NCBI RefSeq assembly: GCF_028583425.1 | Contig: NC_072801.1 | Coordinates: 62,449,766 to 62,513,765 of the forward strand | Length of the DNA: 64,000 nt | Source of the DNA: Eublepharis macularius | Taxonomy: Eukaryota > Chordata > Lepidosauria > Squamata > Eublepharidae | Direction: 5' to 3' | Shown here: piece by piece, positions 25,101-33,611 of the stretch | Layout: every line of letters starts with the position of its first letter | Position numbering within the stretch: position 1 is the stretch's first letter | Position numbers and translations under genes: made by a program | The notes under the pieces: generated by a model | The model's input: the letters and a program-made list of their open reading frames with translations, nothing else | What the model was told of the DNA's origin: nothing | Databases searched by the model: none

Positions 25101-27763
25101 GAAAAATAGCACCAGGAGACTGTTAGGCCAGAAGGGAGGGCTGCCTGTTGATCCCAAGCTGCCCAGGCAAGGCTGTCCTGGTTGGCTGACCAAGGAATAC
25201 TGGGAGTTGTAGTTCTGTGAGAACTAGAGCGAGCTTGATAACGCCCCTCTGAAAATGACAGGTAAAGGAGGTCATGCCAGGCAAACCTCACTTCAAGAGG
25301 GTTTAAATATATAGTGTTGGTGGAAGAGAGAGTTCCCGGCTAATATAAAACCTATCCCAGTTCTGGCACCCCCTACATAGCAACTAGAACTTGAACTCAT
25401 GACAGAAAGAAAACCTGTGGCCCAGCCCGTCGCTGTGACAGAACCAGGGAAGGCTGGATCCTTCTCGCTCACTAGTCTACTAGCTACCCCACCTCTCAGG
25501 GTATGATGCAGGAAGCTTTTTGGTCTAGCTGCTCAGAGTTCACTTCCCTAGAAATGCAGGCACCTCCCAGCTGGATCCAGACCGCCCCCCCCCCCATGCA
25601 CAGCCTTTCTTTCACCCACCGCTTCTTGATTCCCATGCTATGCAGCAAACGAACCCTGGAGATAGAAGCATAACCATCTTGGATGGTTGCAGCTGCCCCC
25701 CCCCCGCCCCGCCAGCAAAGCTGGAAACTCAAGAAAATATGCAAACACACAAACAAAGAGAGCTATACTGATATCCGTGCTAGCAAGCATAAGAAAAGCC
25801 CAACCGGATCAAACCAGTGATCCATCTAGTTGAACATCCTGTTTCACACAAGGGCCAAACAAGCAAGGTGTAGAGGCCAAGGCCTTTCCACAGAGTTACC
25901 TCCTAGCACTAGTGTCCCAAGGTTAACTCTCCCTTTACTCACCATATCAAGACCTTTCCTCCCTGAATCTGTCTAATCCCCCTTTAAAGTCATTTGTGCA
26001 TAGGGACATCCCCTTACCACATCCCCTGGCAGTGAGTTCTCCAATCTAATTAGTCATTGAATAAAGGAGAACTTTTAGCCATCCTGAATCTATTGTCCAT
26101 GAACAGTACAGTAACAGAATGTAATTTGTAAGGAAACAAAACAGTAATAGCCAGTCAGCAAGTGTAAACACAAAATGCCACGGGCATGACTAGAAATATC
26201 AACAACTACAGTCCAACTTGGGTATCAATTAGTTACATACCCATCCATGTAAAATGTCAATATTCTGAATAAATTCCTTCCAATAACCCGCATTACAGGG
26301 AAGTTCTATTAATGGGTACCAAATCATTATACTGGATTAATAGAATGTTAGTATGGTCTTTTTTCCCTGTCTTTTGCTATCACAGCAATCGATATGGTTC
26401 ATTTCTAGCCTAAACTGGGGGCTGGGGTGGATTAATTGCATTTCCAGTTTTGGTCTTGTAGGTAACCTGTTGTTCTTTTTCTATCCTCCTTTGGGTTTTT
26501 AAAAAAATGTTTTTGGAGAACCCCCTTCACTATATCCAGGGCTTTTTTTTCTGGGAAAAGAGGTGATGGAACTCAGTGGGTTGCCCTCGGAGAAAATGGT
26601 CACATGGCTGGTGGCCCCGCCCCCTGATCTCCAGACTGAGGGGAGTTGAGATTGCCCTCCGTGCCGCTCCAGCGGTGCGGAGGGCAATCTAAACTCTCCT
26701 CTGTCTGGAGATCAGGGGGCGGGGCCACCAGCCATGTGACCATTTTCAAGAGGTTCCGGAACTCCATTCCACTGCGTTCCAGCTGAAAAAAAAGCCCTGA
26801 CTATATCCATGACAAAAAGTTCGGCAGCTTGGCTGAGGAAGCAGTAGACATACTTGCCAGTGGCTCCTGGCTATCATGACTCAGTCCCCTGATGTGTAAT
26901 TTCACAGAAAATGAAATGAAACAAAATGAAATACAATAAACCTGCTGGGGGTATGGAAAGGGTTGGTGCAGTTTATGGTGTTGGGGAAGGAGGAAAGAAG
27001 ACTTAGCCATATTGTGTGTCTTCCCACCCCCTTTCTGATTCTTAAAGCGGTACAGGGATGAGCAGGCTGGCATTTTTGATTAGGAACACAGATGCCCCCT
27101 CCCCTTTCTCCCAGCATTGTTGCCCTGATCTGTATCAGGGCCCTTTGCAACTGGAGGATCTGATCAGAGATCCCCCCCTTCCCCAAACATGTGCAGATTG
27201 GCCCTCATACATGAACCAGGGCTCTTGGGTGGCTCATTGTATGAGAGAGGGAACGGGATTTTTACCCTGACTCACAAAAACCTGCATTCCAGAGAAATGT
27301 GCACACACACAATGAGTCCTGATTTGGTTCTTCCCCTTATAGTAAATTTAGAGAGTTCCAAAGGAAAGAGAGGTTATATGAGGGGTCAGCGAGTGAAGGA
27401 AATCCCAGTGAAAGCCTGGCCAGACTCTTGGATGAAGAGAGTATGGGAGAATCAGAGACCCAAGAAGGAGCTGCGTCGCTACAGGGAGAAGACTCTTGGA
27501 CGCAAAGAAGAGGCTCTAAACAGGTAGGATGGAGCCCAGAGCCAGCGGAGGTAGAGGAAATAAGGTGGCAGCGACAGTGGAGTCCAGAACCGAGTCTAGA
27601 AATGTCCCGAGAACCAAGCCCTGAACTTCCACCTTCAAGTTCAGAAATACCACCACCAGCTCCGGAAGCACAGCCACCTGCCGCAGATGAACCGCCGCCA
27701 CCTGCCGCAGATGAGCCGCCACCACCCACCACAGATGAGCCGCTACCACCCACCCCAGATTAA
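19190..27763 (+). CDS. TMEM190: TMEM190, trefoil-domain single-pass membrane protein
   Basis: Five coding exons join in frame: 19190-19244, 19382-19420, 21692-21817, 24800-24884 and 27343-27763, all with AG/GT borders, giving about 241 residues (human 177). The product has a signal peptide (MSQPALALLFCLGALALEG, probable cleavage after ASA), a P-type trefoil domain, a stalk with arginines, one membrane helix (about residues 78-100) and a long cytoplasmic proline-rich tail. The trefoil cysteine spacing C-x9-C-x11-C-x4-CC-x5-C is the same as I recall for human TMEM190, including the short last loop that sets it apart from secreted TFF peptides. In mouse, TMEM190 is an inner-acrosomal sperm protein found near IZUMO1 and dispensable for fertility. 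The neighbour TMEM238 on the opposite strand repeats the human gene order. The tail is longer than in mammals and built from repeats. Exon limits are inferred from sequence alone. Confidence 0.88.
20016..20227 (+). mobile_element. TAGGGTTGCC-family MITE in TMEM190 intron 2
   Basis: TAGGGTTACCAAG at the left and CTGATCTGGCAACCATA at the right are worn inverted ends. The interior has ATTACAACTGATCCCCAGAC, a C-rich run and ATTTCCAGGAATTTGCCAAG. It lies inside a long but non-genic open frame. Confidence 0.75.
20716..20925 (+). mobile_element. 5S-rRNA-derived SINE
   Basis: Starts with TAGCCCAGGTGAGCCTGATC. It retains 5S internal promoter regions, the A-box AGAAGCTAAGCAGGGTTGG and the C-box side TAATTGGATGGGAGACTTCC. 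It then continues into a non-5S body with GGCAATGGCAAACCACCTCT and the end GACTTGAGGGCAC. The SINE3-like design with a 5S-type RNA polymerase III promoter is clear. Confidence 0.85.
21099..21358 (+). mobile_element. tRNA-derived squamate SINE
   Basis: The head CAGTGTAGTGGTTAAGAGCG and B-box GGGTTTGATTCCCCACTCCT are well kept. The body reads CAGCTGGGTGACCTTGGGCT and AGGGTGTTTTGTTGTGGGGA, and the tail is rich in ATT repeats. The same subfamily appears at 48028-48256 (+), 53313-53559 (-) and 54630-54874 (-). Confidence 0.9.
21692..21817 (+). CDS. TMEM190: TMEM190 exon 3: trefoil (P-type) domain
   Basis: Encodes TCSQDPSQRHKCGGEAERFY, then PNQCLQKRCCYLNHTCYHH and IID. Six cysteines give the C-x9-C-x11-C-x4-CC-x5-C pattern expected of the TMEM190 trefoil. 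An N-glycosylation sequon (NHT) lies inside the last loop. The acceptor is CTCTTCTAG and the donor GTGAGA. The exon enters and leaves with one base of a codon, matching both neighbours. Confidence 0.9.
21990..22200 (+). mobile_element. MIR-like SINE relic
   Basis: Passages such as CCTGTAGGGCTGTTGTGAGG, then ATTACTGTGATAACTC and a 3' GCTGAAAGCACTGCACAAAT, match the general plan of CORE/MIR or related tRNA SINEs. It is strongly diverged, so the subfamily is uncertain. Confidence 0.5.
22465..22639. mobile_element. Foldback (palindromic) element with a CRE core
   Basis: GAATCCACACTCAGTGGCAC at the left pairs with the right end GTGCCGGGTAAGTGTGGATTC, and the inner arms pair across nearly the whole 175 bp. 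The right arm contains a perfect TGACGTCA (22567-22574). The left arm has TGACATCA at the matching place. No coding capacity and no clear target duplication. It sits next to a LINE/SINE-like tail (AAATGTTTTAAATAAATAA). Confidence 0.7.
23106..23326 (+). mobile_element. TAGGGTTGCC-family MITE with 8-bp duplication
   Basis: Begins TAGGGTTGCCAGCCTCCAGG and ends GAGCTGGCAACCCTA. The flanks GCTGCAAG (23098-23105) and GTTGCAAG (23327-23334) match at 7 of 8 positions. This is the best evidence in the window that the family generates 8-bp duplications and so belongs with hAT-type elements. Confidence 0.85.
23493..23821. repeat. Composite foldback element
   Basis: Two inverted-repeat systems overlap. 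CAGTGAAATCCTACACAGAG at 23493 is answered by a complement ending GGATTTCACTG near 23679. Separately, the arm 23561-23660 is the reverse complement of 23721-23821, both containing versions of GCTGGACTGTACCA and CTTCAAGTGGGGGA. The two long arms are about 100 bp with a 60-bp spacer. Possibly one foldback element was inserted into, or rearranged with, another. Confidence 0.65.
24373..24583 (+). mobile_element. TAGGGTTGCC-family MITE in TMEM190 intron 3
   Basis: TAGGGTTGCCAACCTCCAGG at the left, ACAACTGATTTCTAGATGGC and GGAATTTCCCAAGCCAGAGT inside, and a worn right end GGTATCCCCAG. It ends 217 bases before the membrane-helix exon. Confidence 0.8.
24800..24884 (+). CDS. TMEM190: TMEM190 exon 4: transmembrane segment
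   Basis: Encodes GVTQRRNAGILSGTCVAVVI then LGMCLFFGW. A basic juxtamembrane pair is followed by about 20 hydrophobic residues, aligning with the human ENVRRK...CSICLFWW segment. The acceptor is TTTGACAG and the donor GTAGGT. The exon lies 3 kb beyond the trefoil exon. Confidence 0.85.
25790..26120 (+). mobile_element. Interspersed repeat, LINE-UTR-like, unclassified
   Basis: Contains GGATCAAACCAGTGATCCAT, then CATCCTGTTTCACACAAGGG and a later GCAGTGAGTTCTCCAATCTA. The same passage order ('ggaccaaaggttcatctgttccagcatcctgtttc') is seen at 54145-54312. I know this as a common dispersed sauropsid repeat but cannot fix its class from sequence alone. Confidence 0.5.
26537..26799 (-). mobile_element. 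Non-autonomous hAT foldback MITE, copy 3
   Basis: Same family as 1526-1785 but in opposite orientation. CAGGGCTTTTTTTTCTGGG is at the left and AAAAAAAAGCCCTG at the right. The flanks ACTATATC (26529-26536) and ACTATATC (26800-26807) are an exact 8-bp duplication. It lies in TMEM190 intron 4, about 540 bases before the last exon. Confidence 0.92.
27343..27763 (+). CDS. TMEM190: TMEM190 exon 5: acidic and proline-rich cytoplasmic tail
   Basis: Encodes about 140 residues after the membrane helix. First comes a basic start (KFREFQRKERLYEG), then an acidic Glu/Ser stretch, then a WSPEP-type proline segment, and finally tandem eight-residue units of the form PPPAADEP/PPPTTDEP ending at TAA. Human TMEM190 has an acidic glutamate-rich tail but lacks this proline repeat. 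A GTAGGA after GSKQ could act as an alternative donor, but no following exon was found. Confidence 0.8.
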
Positions 27764-27915
27764 CCGTCCCCACCCACCCCAGATTAACCGCCACCACCGG
27801 CTCCGTAAGAAGAAACGGTGGTAACTGAGCAGACACTAGCATGAATCGTACAATAGATAGTGGAATAACAATCAGTTATTGTACATTGAAGTCCCTGTGG
27901 AATTTTACATCTTTC
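27764..27915 (+). other. TMEM190: TMEM190 3' UTR with continuing repeat units
   Basis: The 24-bp repeat that encodes the tail continues after the stop. The next unit again carries GATTAACCG where coding units have GATGAGCCG. The remainder is short untranslated sequence up to the AATAAA at 27916. Confidence 0.75.
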
Positions 27916-27921
27916 AATAAA
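27916..27921 (+). terminator. Polyadenylation signal of TMEM190
   Basis: AATAAA in the context CTTTCAATAAAAGAG, 153 bases after the TAA stop of the TMEM190 reading frame. It is the first such hexamer downstream, so the 3' UTR is short. Confidence 0.8.
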
Positions 27922-28859
27922 AGAGTTTAATTTTATGTTTATAGAGGTAGTCTAAGATCCCTAAATGTGTGTATCCCCTTCCAATGATTCCAGGAACTTT
28001 GGTTCCTTACCACCCAAGACTGCAGCCCTTCTCCATCCCACCCACCTAGAGTTCCTCTTCTTCAGCAACTATATGACAAGATGCAGATTTCTGGATCATT
28101 GTATCTGTGTGGGTAAGAAAGCCTGGATTTCTGGGTCACATGCGAGTGTTAAAGGCATAGGAGCCAAGTGGGCAAAGATAAAATACCTGTTTCCCCAGCA
28201 CTGCAACCATCTAGCTGTGGAAATAAATGGATGGAGACCATGGTACTGAAAAGAAGGTGTTTTGAAATGCAAAATAGAATTCACACAAAAACTCGATGTG
28301 GCAGGGACGTGCTTTAGGTCAGATTGGGGAGAGAGGAGTCCAGCATCCTTGTTTCATATTCAGTGGGCCAAAGGTCAGCTCTGGTCCCAGGACAAGAACA
28401 TCATCCATGCTGGTGAGTTCATTCATTCATCCTACAGGGTCCTTAATCACAAAGTCAGTGTGATTGGCTACCTGTGAAAAAGAAAGATGGAAATAGAATC
28501 AAAAATGGGATGACACCAAGCTCCTCCCATTTAGAACTATATCACAGGAAGGGGAACTGGATAGCGTGGCACTAGGAGGTAGGAAATGAAGTTCAGTAGA
28601 CAATATACTTGTATTCTCTAGAGGGATTTTCATGGTTCATACTTTTTTGATATGGTAGCCATTTTTCAGCTAGCTTCTGTTGCTTTAATGTGAGGTTTTG
28701 CAGATCAAACATTAAAGGACACCAGGCCAGGATCCCCCACCCCCCACCCCCGGCTACTTTATTTCTTTGGAGGGGATGGAAAAGGGATTAGACAAATTTC
28801 TGAAGGGCATTTGCATCACTGGCAACTAGCCATGGTGATTAAAGGAGAACTCTCCATCA

Positions 28860-28955
28860 TCAGGCAATGGCAAACCACCTCTGTTAGTCTCATGCCATGA
28901 ATACCCCACCAGTGGTCACCATAAGTCAGCTATGACTTGATGGCACTTTCCACCA
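28860..28955 (+). mobile_element. 3' half of a 5S-derived SINE
   Basis: GGCAATGGCAAACCACCTCT through CCACCAGTGGTCACCATAAG and GACTTGATGGCACTTTCCAC match the body of the 5S SINEs at 20716 and 57252. The 5S-related head is missing. Confidence 0.7.
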
Positions 28956-29124
28956 CCCCATCATCAGAGGTGATATACCATTGCATGCAATTTCTAGGAG
29001 TAACAGCAGAGGGAGCCTTGAGCCTCTCTGCCTTCACTTGTAGGCCTTTGGGGCCCCCTGGCTGGTCACTGAGGTAAACAGTATGCTGGATGAGACCCTG
29101 GGAATTGGACGGATCCCTCAGTGT

Positions 29125-29535
29125 TAGAGATGGGCATGAACCGAAATACAAACCAAAGTTCGGAACAAACTGGGCAGGTTTATGGTTCATGAACCAGCGG
29201 TTTGTCAGAGCCTATTTCTGACAAACCACCACGAACTTTAGGCCAGTTTGTTTGGTTTGTTTTTTTTGGTTTGTCCCTGCAGACAGCCTGGTGCCGACAA
29301 TTAGTTTCCTAGGCAATGGGGTTGGGCTTTCTGCAGACCTTCTGCTGACCCTGAAGTGACCTTCTGCTAAACTGGAAGTGACAATTTGCTGACCTGGAAG
29401 TGATGTTTTCATGAACCAAATGAACCGGTTCATGAATCATGAACCAGGGCAGGTTCGTAAAAGTTCGTGGTTCGTGAAACACAACGAACCACAAACCTCA
29501 TGGTTCGTTTTTTTCCCGGTTCGTGCCCATCTCTA
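29125..29535. mobile_element. Non-autonomous hAT element, TAGAGATGGGC type
   Basis: The left end TAGAGATGGGCATGAACCG and the right end CGGTTCGTGCCCATCTCTA are inverted copies with one mismatch. Further internal palindromic blocks contain runs of GGTTCATGAACC. The flanks CTCAGTGT (29117-29124) and CTCAGGAT (29536-29543) agree at 6 of 8 positions. About 411 bp, without a transposase frame. Confidence 0.8.
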
Positions 29536-29813
29536 CTCAGGATTCTTCTCGAAGAGGAATTCGTTACTGAAGAGTTAGCAGCCCTGCCTTGCAGGAAGGA
29601 ATTGGCCAAGTTGATGGTTATAGGGGTGCAATATTATATGTCATGTTCAATAAGAGGCATATGCTCCCACCCAGAGGACGTGGGTCAGAATCAGTTGGCT
29701 GCATGACCTATTTGTAAATATAGATCAGTCTTGAGACAAAGCTCAAGGTAGGCCAAAATGCCTCAAGTGGCTGAAAGAGAGAAGCTGGAGTCTCAAATAG
29801 CTATGGGCCTAGT

Positions 29814-30005
29814 AGGGTTGCTTGCTCTGGCTTTGGAAATTCCTGAAGATTTAGGGGCTCTGCCTGAGGAAGATGGAGGAGGGGAAGGAATTCAGTAAGA
29901 ATGTAATACTGTAGAGTCCACCTTCCAAAGCTGCCGTTTTCTCCAGGGGAATTGATCTCTGTAGTCTGGAGATTAGCTGGGAGAACTCCAGACCCCACTT
30001 GGAGA
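29814..30005 (-). mobile_element. TAGGGTTGCC-family MITE, degenerate
   Basis: TAGGGTTGCTTGCTCTGGC at the left, then GGAAATTCCTGAAGATTTAG, GTAGAGTCCACCTTCCAAAG and CTCCAGGGGAATTGATCTCT. The right end is worn near 30000. Confidence 0.7.
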
Positions 30006-30174
30006 TTGGGAGGTGGCATGGAGAGAAACATGCTAATATACATTGTCTCAGTTGCACAACATCACTCCTGGTGCAACCTTGAAAGTGACATCATCATGTT
30101 GGCACAATGTTCTAGGATTTGTCCAAAATTCTATGGTATGTGCAGTTTTATAAAGTCTTTAAAAGCATTTGTAT

Positions 30175-30300
30175 TTGATAAAGGGAGCTTCTCTCTCGAA
30201 AGCTCATACCTTGGAAATCTAGATGGTCTTTAAGGTGCTAGTGAACTCACATCTTGCTCTTCTACTGAAGACCAACACACCTACCCACCAGAAACTCTCT
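30175..30300 (+). mobile_element. Dispersed repeat ('gaaagctcata' family)
   Basis: The passage TCGAAAGCTCATACCTTGGA, then TTTAAGGTGCTAGTGAACTC and TCTACTGAAGACCAACACAC, is a widespread sauropsid repeat. Reverse-orientation copies occur at 30460-30570 and 50625-50700. The class is not certain to me. Confidence 0.55.
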
Positions 30301-30459
30301 TTAAAAATATTGCCTCCAGTCACACCTGACAACTTATGACATCCCCTGCCCCAAAAGGAAGGCACCCCACCGACCATGTATGATGCTCACTTCTAGAGCT
30401 TAACAACACCTGTTTTCACAGTCCTAATAACCAGGAGGATATGCATCAAGATGGACAGC

Positions 30460-30570
30460 CGCGTTAGACTGTCTGTAGCAGTAGAAAACAGCAAGAGTCC
30501 AGTAGCACCTATAAGACTAACAAAATTGTGGTAGGGTATGAACTTTTGTGAGTCACAGCTCACTTCTTCA
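30460..30570 (-). mobile_element. Dispersed repeat ('gaaagctcata' family), reverse copy
   Basis: Contains AAGAGTCCAGTAGCACCTAT and ATGAACTTTTGTGAGTCACA, the reverse complement of the family seen at 30175-30300. The two copies lie about 160 bases apart in opposite orientation. Confidence 0.55.
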
Positions 30571-30932
30571 GGAGGATATGCATACATCACTGAACTGCCC
30601 CACATGGGCAGGTTGCAAGTCAAGTAGACTTGCCTTAGGCAGGATCCAAGAATAGACAGGCAATGAGATGGGGGTGGGGTGGGAAGTATATCTTATTTCA
30701 TCAGGACAAAACAAACATCTGCTGTCTCTGGTTTCAGGTCATGAAACATTAAAAGCTGATGAACGTGCTGAAAGAGGAACTAAAGGGAGAAGGGAAGTAA
30801 CCAACCCCAAGAGAAAGAGCAGAGCTGTGGTTGTCCATCCAAGCATCTAGAATAATATCAGATAGATCAAAAGAAAGATTAATCTAGTCCAGTACCCTCT
30901 TTTAAACAGTGGATAGCCACTGGATAGTCCAC

Positions 30933-31012
30933 AGGTTGGGTTGCCAACCTCCAGGTGGGGTCACACCCAAATCTCTAGCAACTTCCCAATCTGGACTTGG
31001 CAAGCCAACCCA
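30933..31012 (+). mobile_element. TAGGGTTGCC-family MITE, internally deleted
   Basis: Both ends survive (GGGTTGCCAACCTCCAGGTG and CTTCCCAATCTGGACTTGGC) but only about 80 bp separates them, so the middle of the element is gone. Confidence 0.6.
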
Positions 31013-31392
31013 CAAATGGGGTCTAAGCGCAGCAGTCTGACCTTAGCAGCTGGTGTTCAGAAGTATACAGTTTCTGAATGTGGAGACTCCATTTAGCTCA
31101 TGACTAACAGACTCATCCTTAATGAATTTGTCTCACCTCCCCCCTTTAAAAAAAAAACCTTGAGGCACTGAGTTCCATAGGAGTTCCATGTGTATGGGAG
31201 GAGGGTCAGCTTTTAAAAAAAAAAAAATTTACAGGCACTGTTCCTGGCTCATCAAAATGTAGCAGGAGAAACTATTTTTTATAGGTTTGCCAAGAGCACA
31301 GGTGTGTGGGGGGGGGCACCACACACGTGATTTGCAAAGTGTCTTGGAATTCATCTTTGGCTCTTTCTTAACACTTGACTTGGTGGGAACAG

Positions 31393-31560
31393 TAATTTGA
31401 GACCCAATATAGTGTGATTAGAGTACCAGATTAGGACCTGGGAAACCCTCGTTCAAATCTCTACTGTGCCACGGAAGCTCACTGGGTTCTTTTTTGTCCA
31501 ATCGCACTCTCAGCCTAGCTTACCTCACAGGGTTGTTATGAGGATAAAATGAATAATGAA
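31393..31560 (+). mobile_element. Sauria-type tRNA SINE, diverged
   Basis: ATATAGTGTGATTAGAGTAC resembles the A-box side and GTTCAAATCTCTACTGTGCC the B-box side. The body CTCACAGGGTTGTTATGAGG follows. It directly abuts the palindrome at 31574. Confidence 0.75.
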
Positions 31561-31573
31561 GAATGACGTTCTA

Positions 31574-31663
31574 ACAGAGCAATCCTAAACAGAGTTACAC
31601 CAGTCTAAGCCCATTGAAATCAATGGGCTTAGACTGGAGTAATTTTGCTTAGGATTGCACTGT
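31574..31663. repeat. 90-bp near-perfect palindrome
   Basis: The arms TCTAAGCCCATTGA and TCAATGGGCTTAGA meet at a tiny loop, and the outer ends ACAGAGCAATCCTAA and TTAGGATTGCACTGT also pair. Single-arm relatives with TTAGGATTGCACTG or similar appear near 35140, 44370 and 59050. It looks like a minimal foldback transposon of a family common in lizards. Confidence 0.75.
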
Positions 31664-32071
31664 AAATCACTGATTCTCCACTGAAGAGAAAAGGAGGGAA
31701 TAAATATCTAAATAATAATAACATCTCCTAGTATTGTTTGGATCCTCCCCATCCAATAATTATTTTTTTTTAAAGGAAGATTCCCAATGGCTGTAGAGCA
31801 AGAAGAAATTGGAACAACCCTATACACCACTCCAGTCTCCTTGGAGAAAGAGTGGTCGGACAGATATTGAACAACTTTGCTTGGCATGAGATTGCAACAG
31901 CGAGAAAAAATGTTAGCTGAATTTCTGCCGTAGTGCAGCTGTTAAAAGCACAGGAACTCAGCCAGAAAACAAACACGGCAACCCTAATTAATACTGTTGA
32001 ACATCTGTACAAAGCCACTGTTTTGGCTCTCAACAACATTCTGACAACTGACTCAGTTTTTAAATTATGAA

Positions 32072-32230
32072 TGTAGGAAGCTCTCCAAGGAGCCCAGCAT
32101 TGCCTCCTGTGGCTGGCAGTAGTTCTTTAATGACCTTTCTGGGTCCTGGGATCTTTTAACTAGACCTTCCAGGATCTGAACTTGGGACTTTCTGTATGCA
32201 AAGCAGGCGCTCTGCCACTATACTGCTGCT
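32072..32230 (-). mobile_element. tRNA-derived SINE, diverged
   Basis: On the minus strand the head reads GTGGCAGAGCGCCTGCTTTG and the body continues to CTGGGCTCCTTGGAGAGC. Same family as 14999-15200 and 52556-52765, but more worn. Confidence 0.65.
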
Positions 32231-32335
32231 ATAATACTGAGAAGGGTCAGGGATTTCCATAGGCCAGGGATGTGGAAGTCATGTTGGCAGGAGAGATGTA
32301 ATAGGGCAGACATCAAAATGCTCTAGGTGGTGGAA

Positions 32336-32960
32336 ATGCAAATATGTGGAAAAATTTTGGCAAACTATTTTACATCAAATTCTTTTAATAACAACATATA
32401 CTGTACCTTTAAAACCTGAAATAATTTTTCTTGATATTTGGAAAGAGCAAAATATTCCTCGCTATCCTAAAGATTTAATAGTGTCATTGCTAGCAGCTGC
32501 CAAAAACGCTATAGCCTCAAAATGGAAATCGCATCTCCCCCCAAATCTAGATGTATGGTATTCCAAGGTGTGGGAACAACTTATCATGAAAAAGATTTCA
32601 GAAAGGATGCAACTAGCATTAGACCCATGCAGCTCAACTTACTTTTATGAAAAATGGCACTCTTTTCTGGATTTTCTCACAAAAAACGATCTCTTAATTA
32701 CAAAGCTACCTTACTACACGATCATTAATCCAGAGATTTGAATACGTATTCTTATTTAAATATATAGTAATTGAAAAGCTGTTAATGAATATATCTGCTG
32801 TGAAATTGGAAATTTATAACGATCTATGTTTGTATTATTCAGTTAGTTGTGGAAATTTATTGGCAATATTGTACTTTACGAACTGTTAAAACTTGAGGAT
32901 TATTTTAGTTAGTTGTATTTTGTGATATTGTTGTTATTATTTTTGAAAAGGCTGCTAACC
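32336..32960 (+). mobile_element. L1-type LINE, 3' end of ORF2 plus UTR
   Basis: An uninterrupted frame of about 130 codons (32346-32741) contains SLLAAAKNAIASKWKSHLPP and VWYSKVWEQLIMKKISERMQ, then YEKWHSFLDFL and a stop. This layout (AAKxxIAxxWK..PP...W....I.....E+) is the C-terminal end of L1-clade ORF2 proteins. About 220 bases of AT-rich 3' UTR follow. The copy is strongly 5'-truncated but its remaining frame is intact, suggesting it is fairly young. Confidence 0.8.
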
Positions 32961-33093
32961 ACATTGCCCTCCTGTCAATTAATCTAGAAGAGTTCCTGAT
33001 CCCAGGCTCACAAACATAGGAGCAGGGAGAACCCCATAAGTGATCAATTAAAAGATTGGGGGTGGGGGAGAGCCACCTTTTACTGCTTTTCCA

Positions 33094-33250
33094 TAGGGTT
33101 GCCGATTTCAGGATGGGAAATGTCTAGAGGTGGAGCCTGGGGAGGGCAGAGTTTGTTGCAGGGAGGGACTTGAGTGGGGTTTAATGCCATAGAATCTGCC
33201 GTCTAAAACAGGTGTTTTCTCCAGGGCCCACCTGGAGGTTGGCAGCCCTA
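33094..33250 (-). mobile_element. TAGGGTTGCC-family MITE, shortened
   Basis: TAGGGTTGCCGATTTCAGG at the left and CACCTGGAGGTTGGCAGCCCTA at the right (the latter counted from 33229). The central third of the usual element is missing. Confidence 0.75.
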
Positions 33251-33611
33251 ATCACAGGTAATGACCAAGTGATGAAAAAAGATTCAAAGGAGTAACTAAC
33301 CCGGAGTAGCTAATCCAGACATTATCAATTTTCTGACAAAAGAAAGGGAGGGAAGATAGATGTTGCTTTGCCCATAAGAGGTTCAGATGGCTTGGTAATG
33401 TTGCCAACTGACCACAAAAAAAACGGCCTGTCCTGCGTGAGGAACAGACAGGCCAGGTTTTTCACAGCATGAAGGGAAACGCTGCCTGCTAACATCTGCA
33501 CATCAAGTGGCTGTTAAAGGCATAGGCACAGTGACTGGTTGAAAAGTTGCCCTCCTAATAGCTGTAGGGAACAGGCCCAAGGAAATCAGCCCGGTGGCAT
33601 CCGCCTTACCT

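Noticed and set aside
27337-27842. Two long minus-strand frames, one glycine/serine-rich
   Set aside because: Mirror image of the proline-rich TMEM190 tail repeat; shadows of the real exon.
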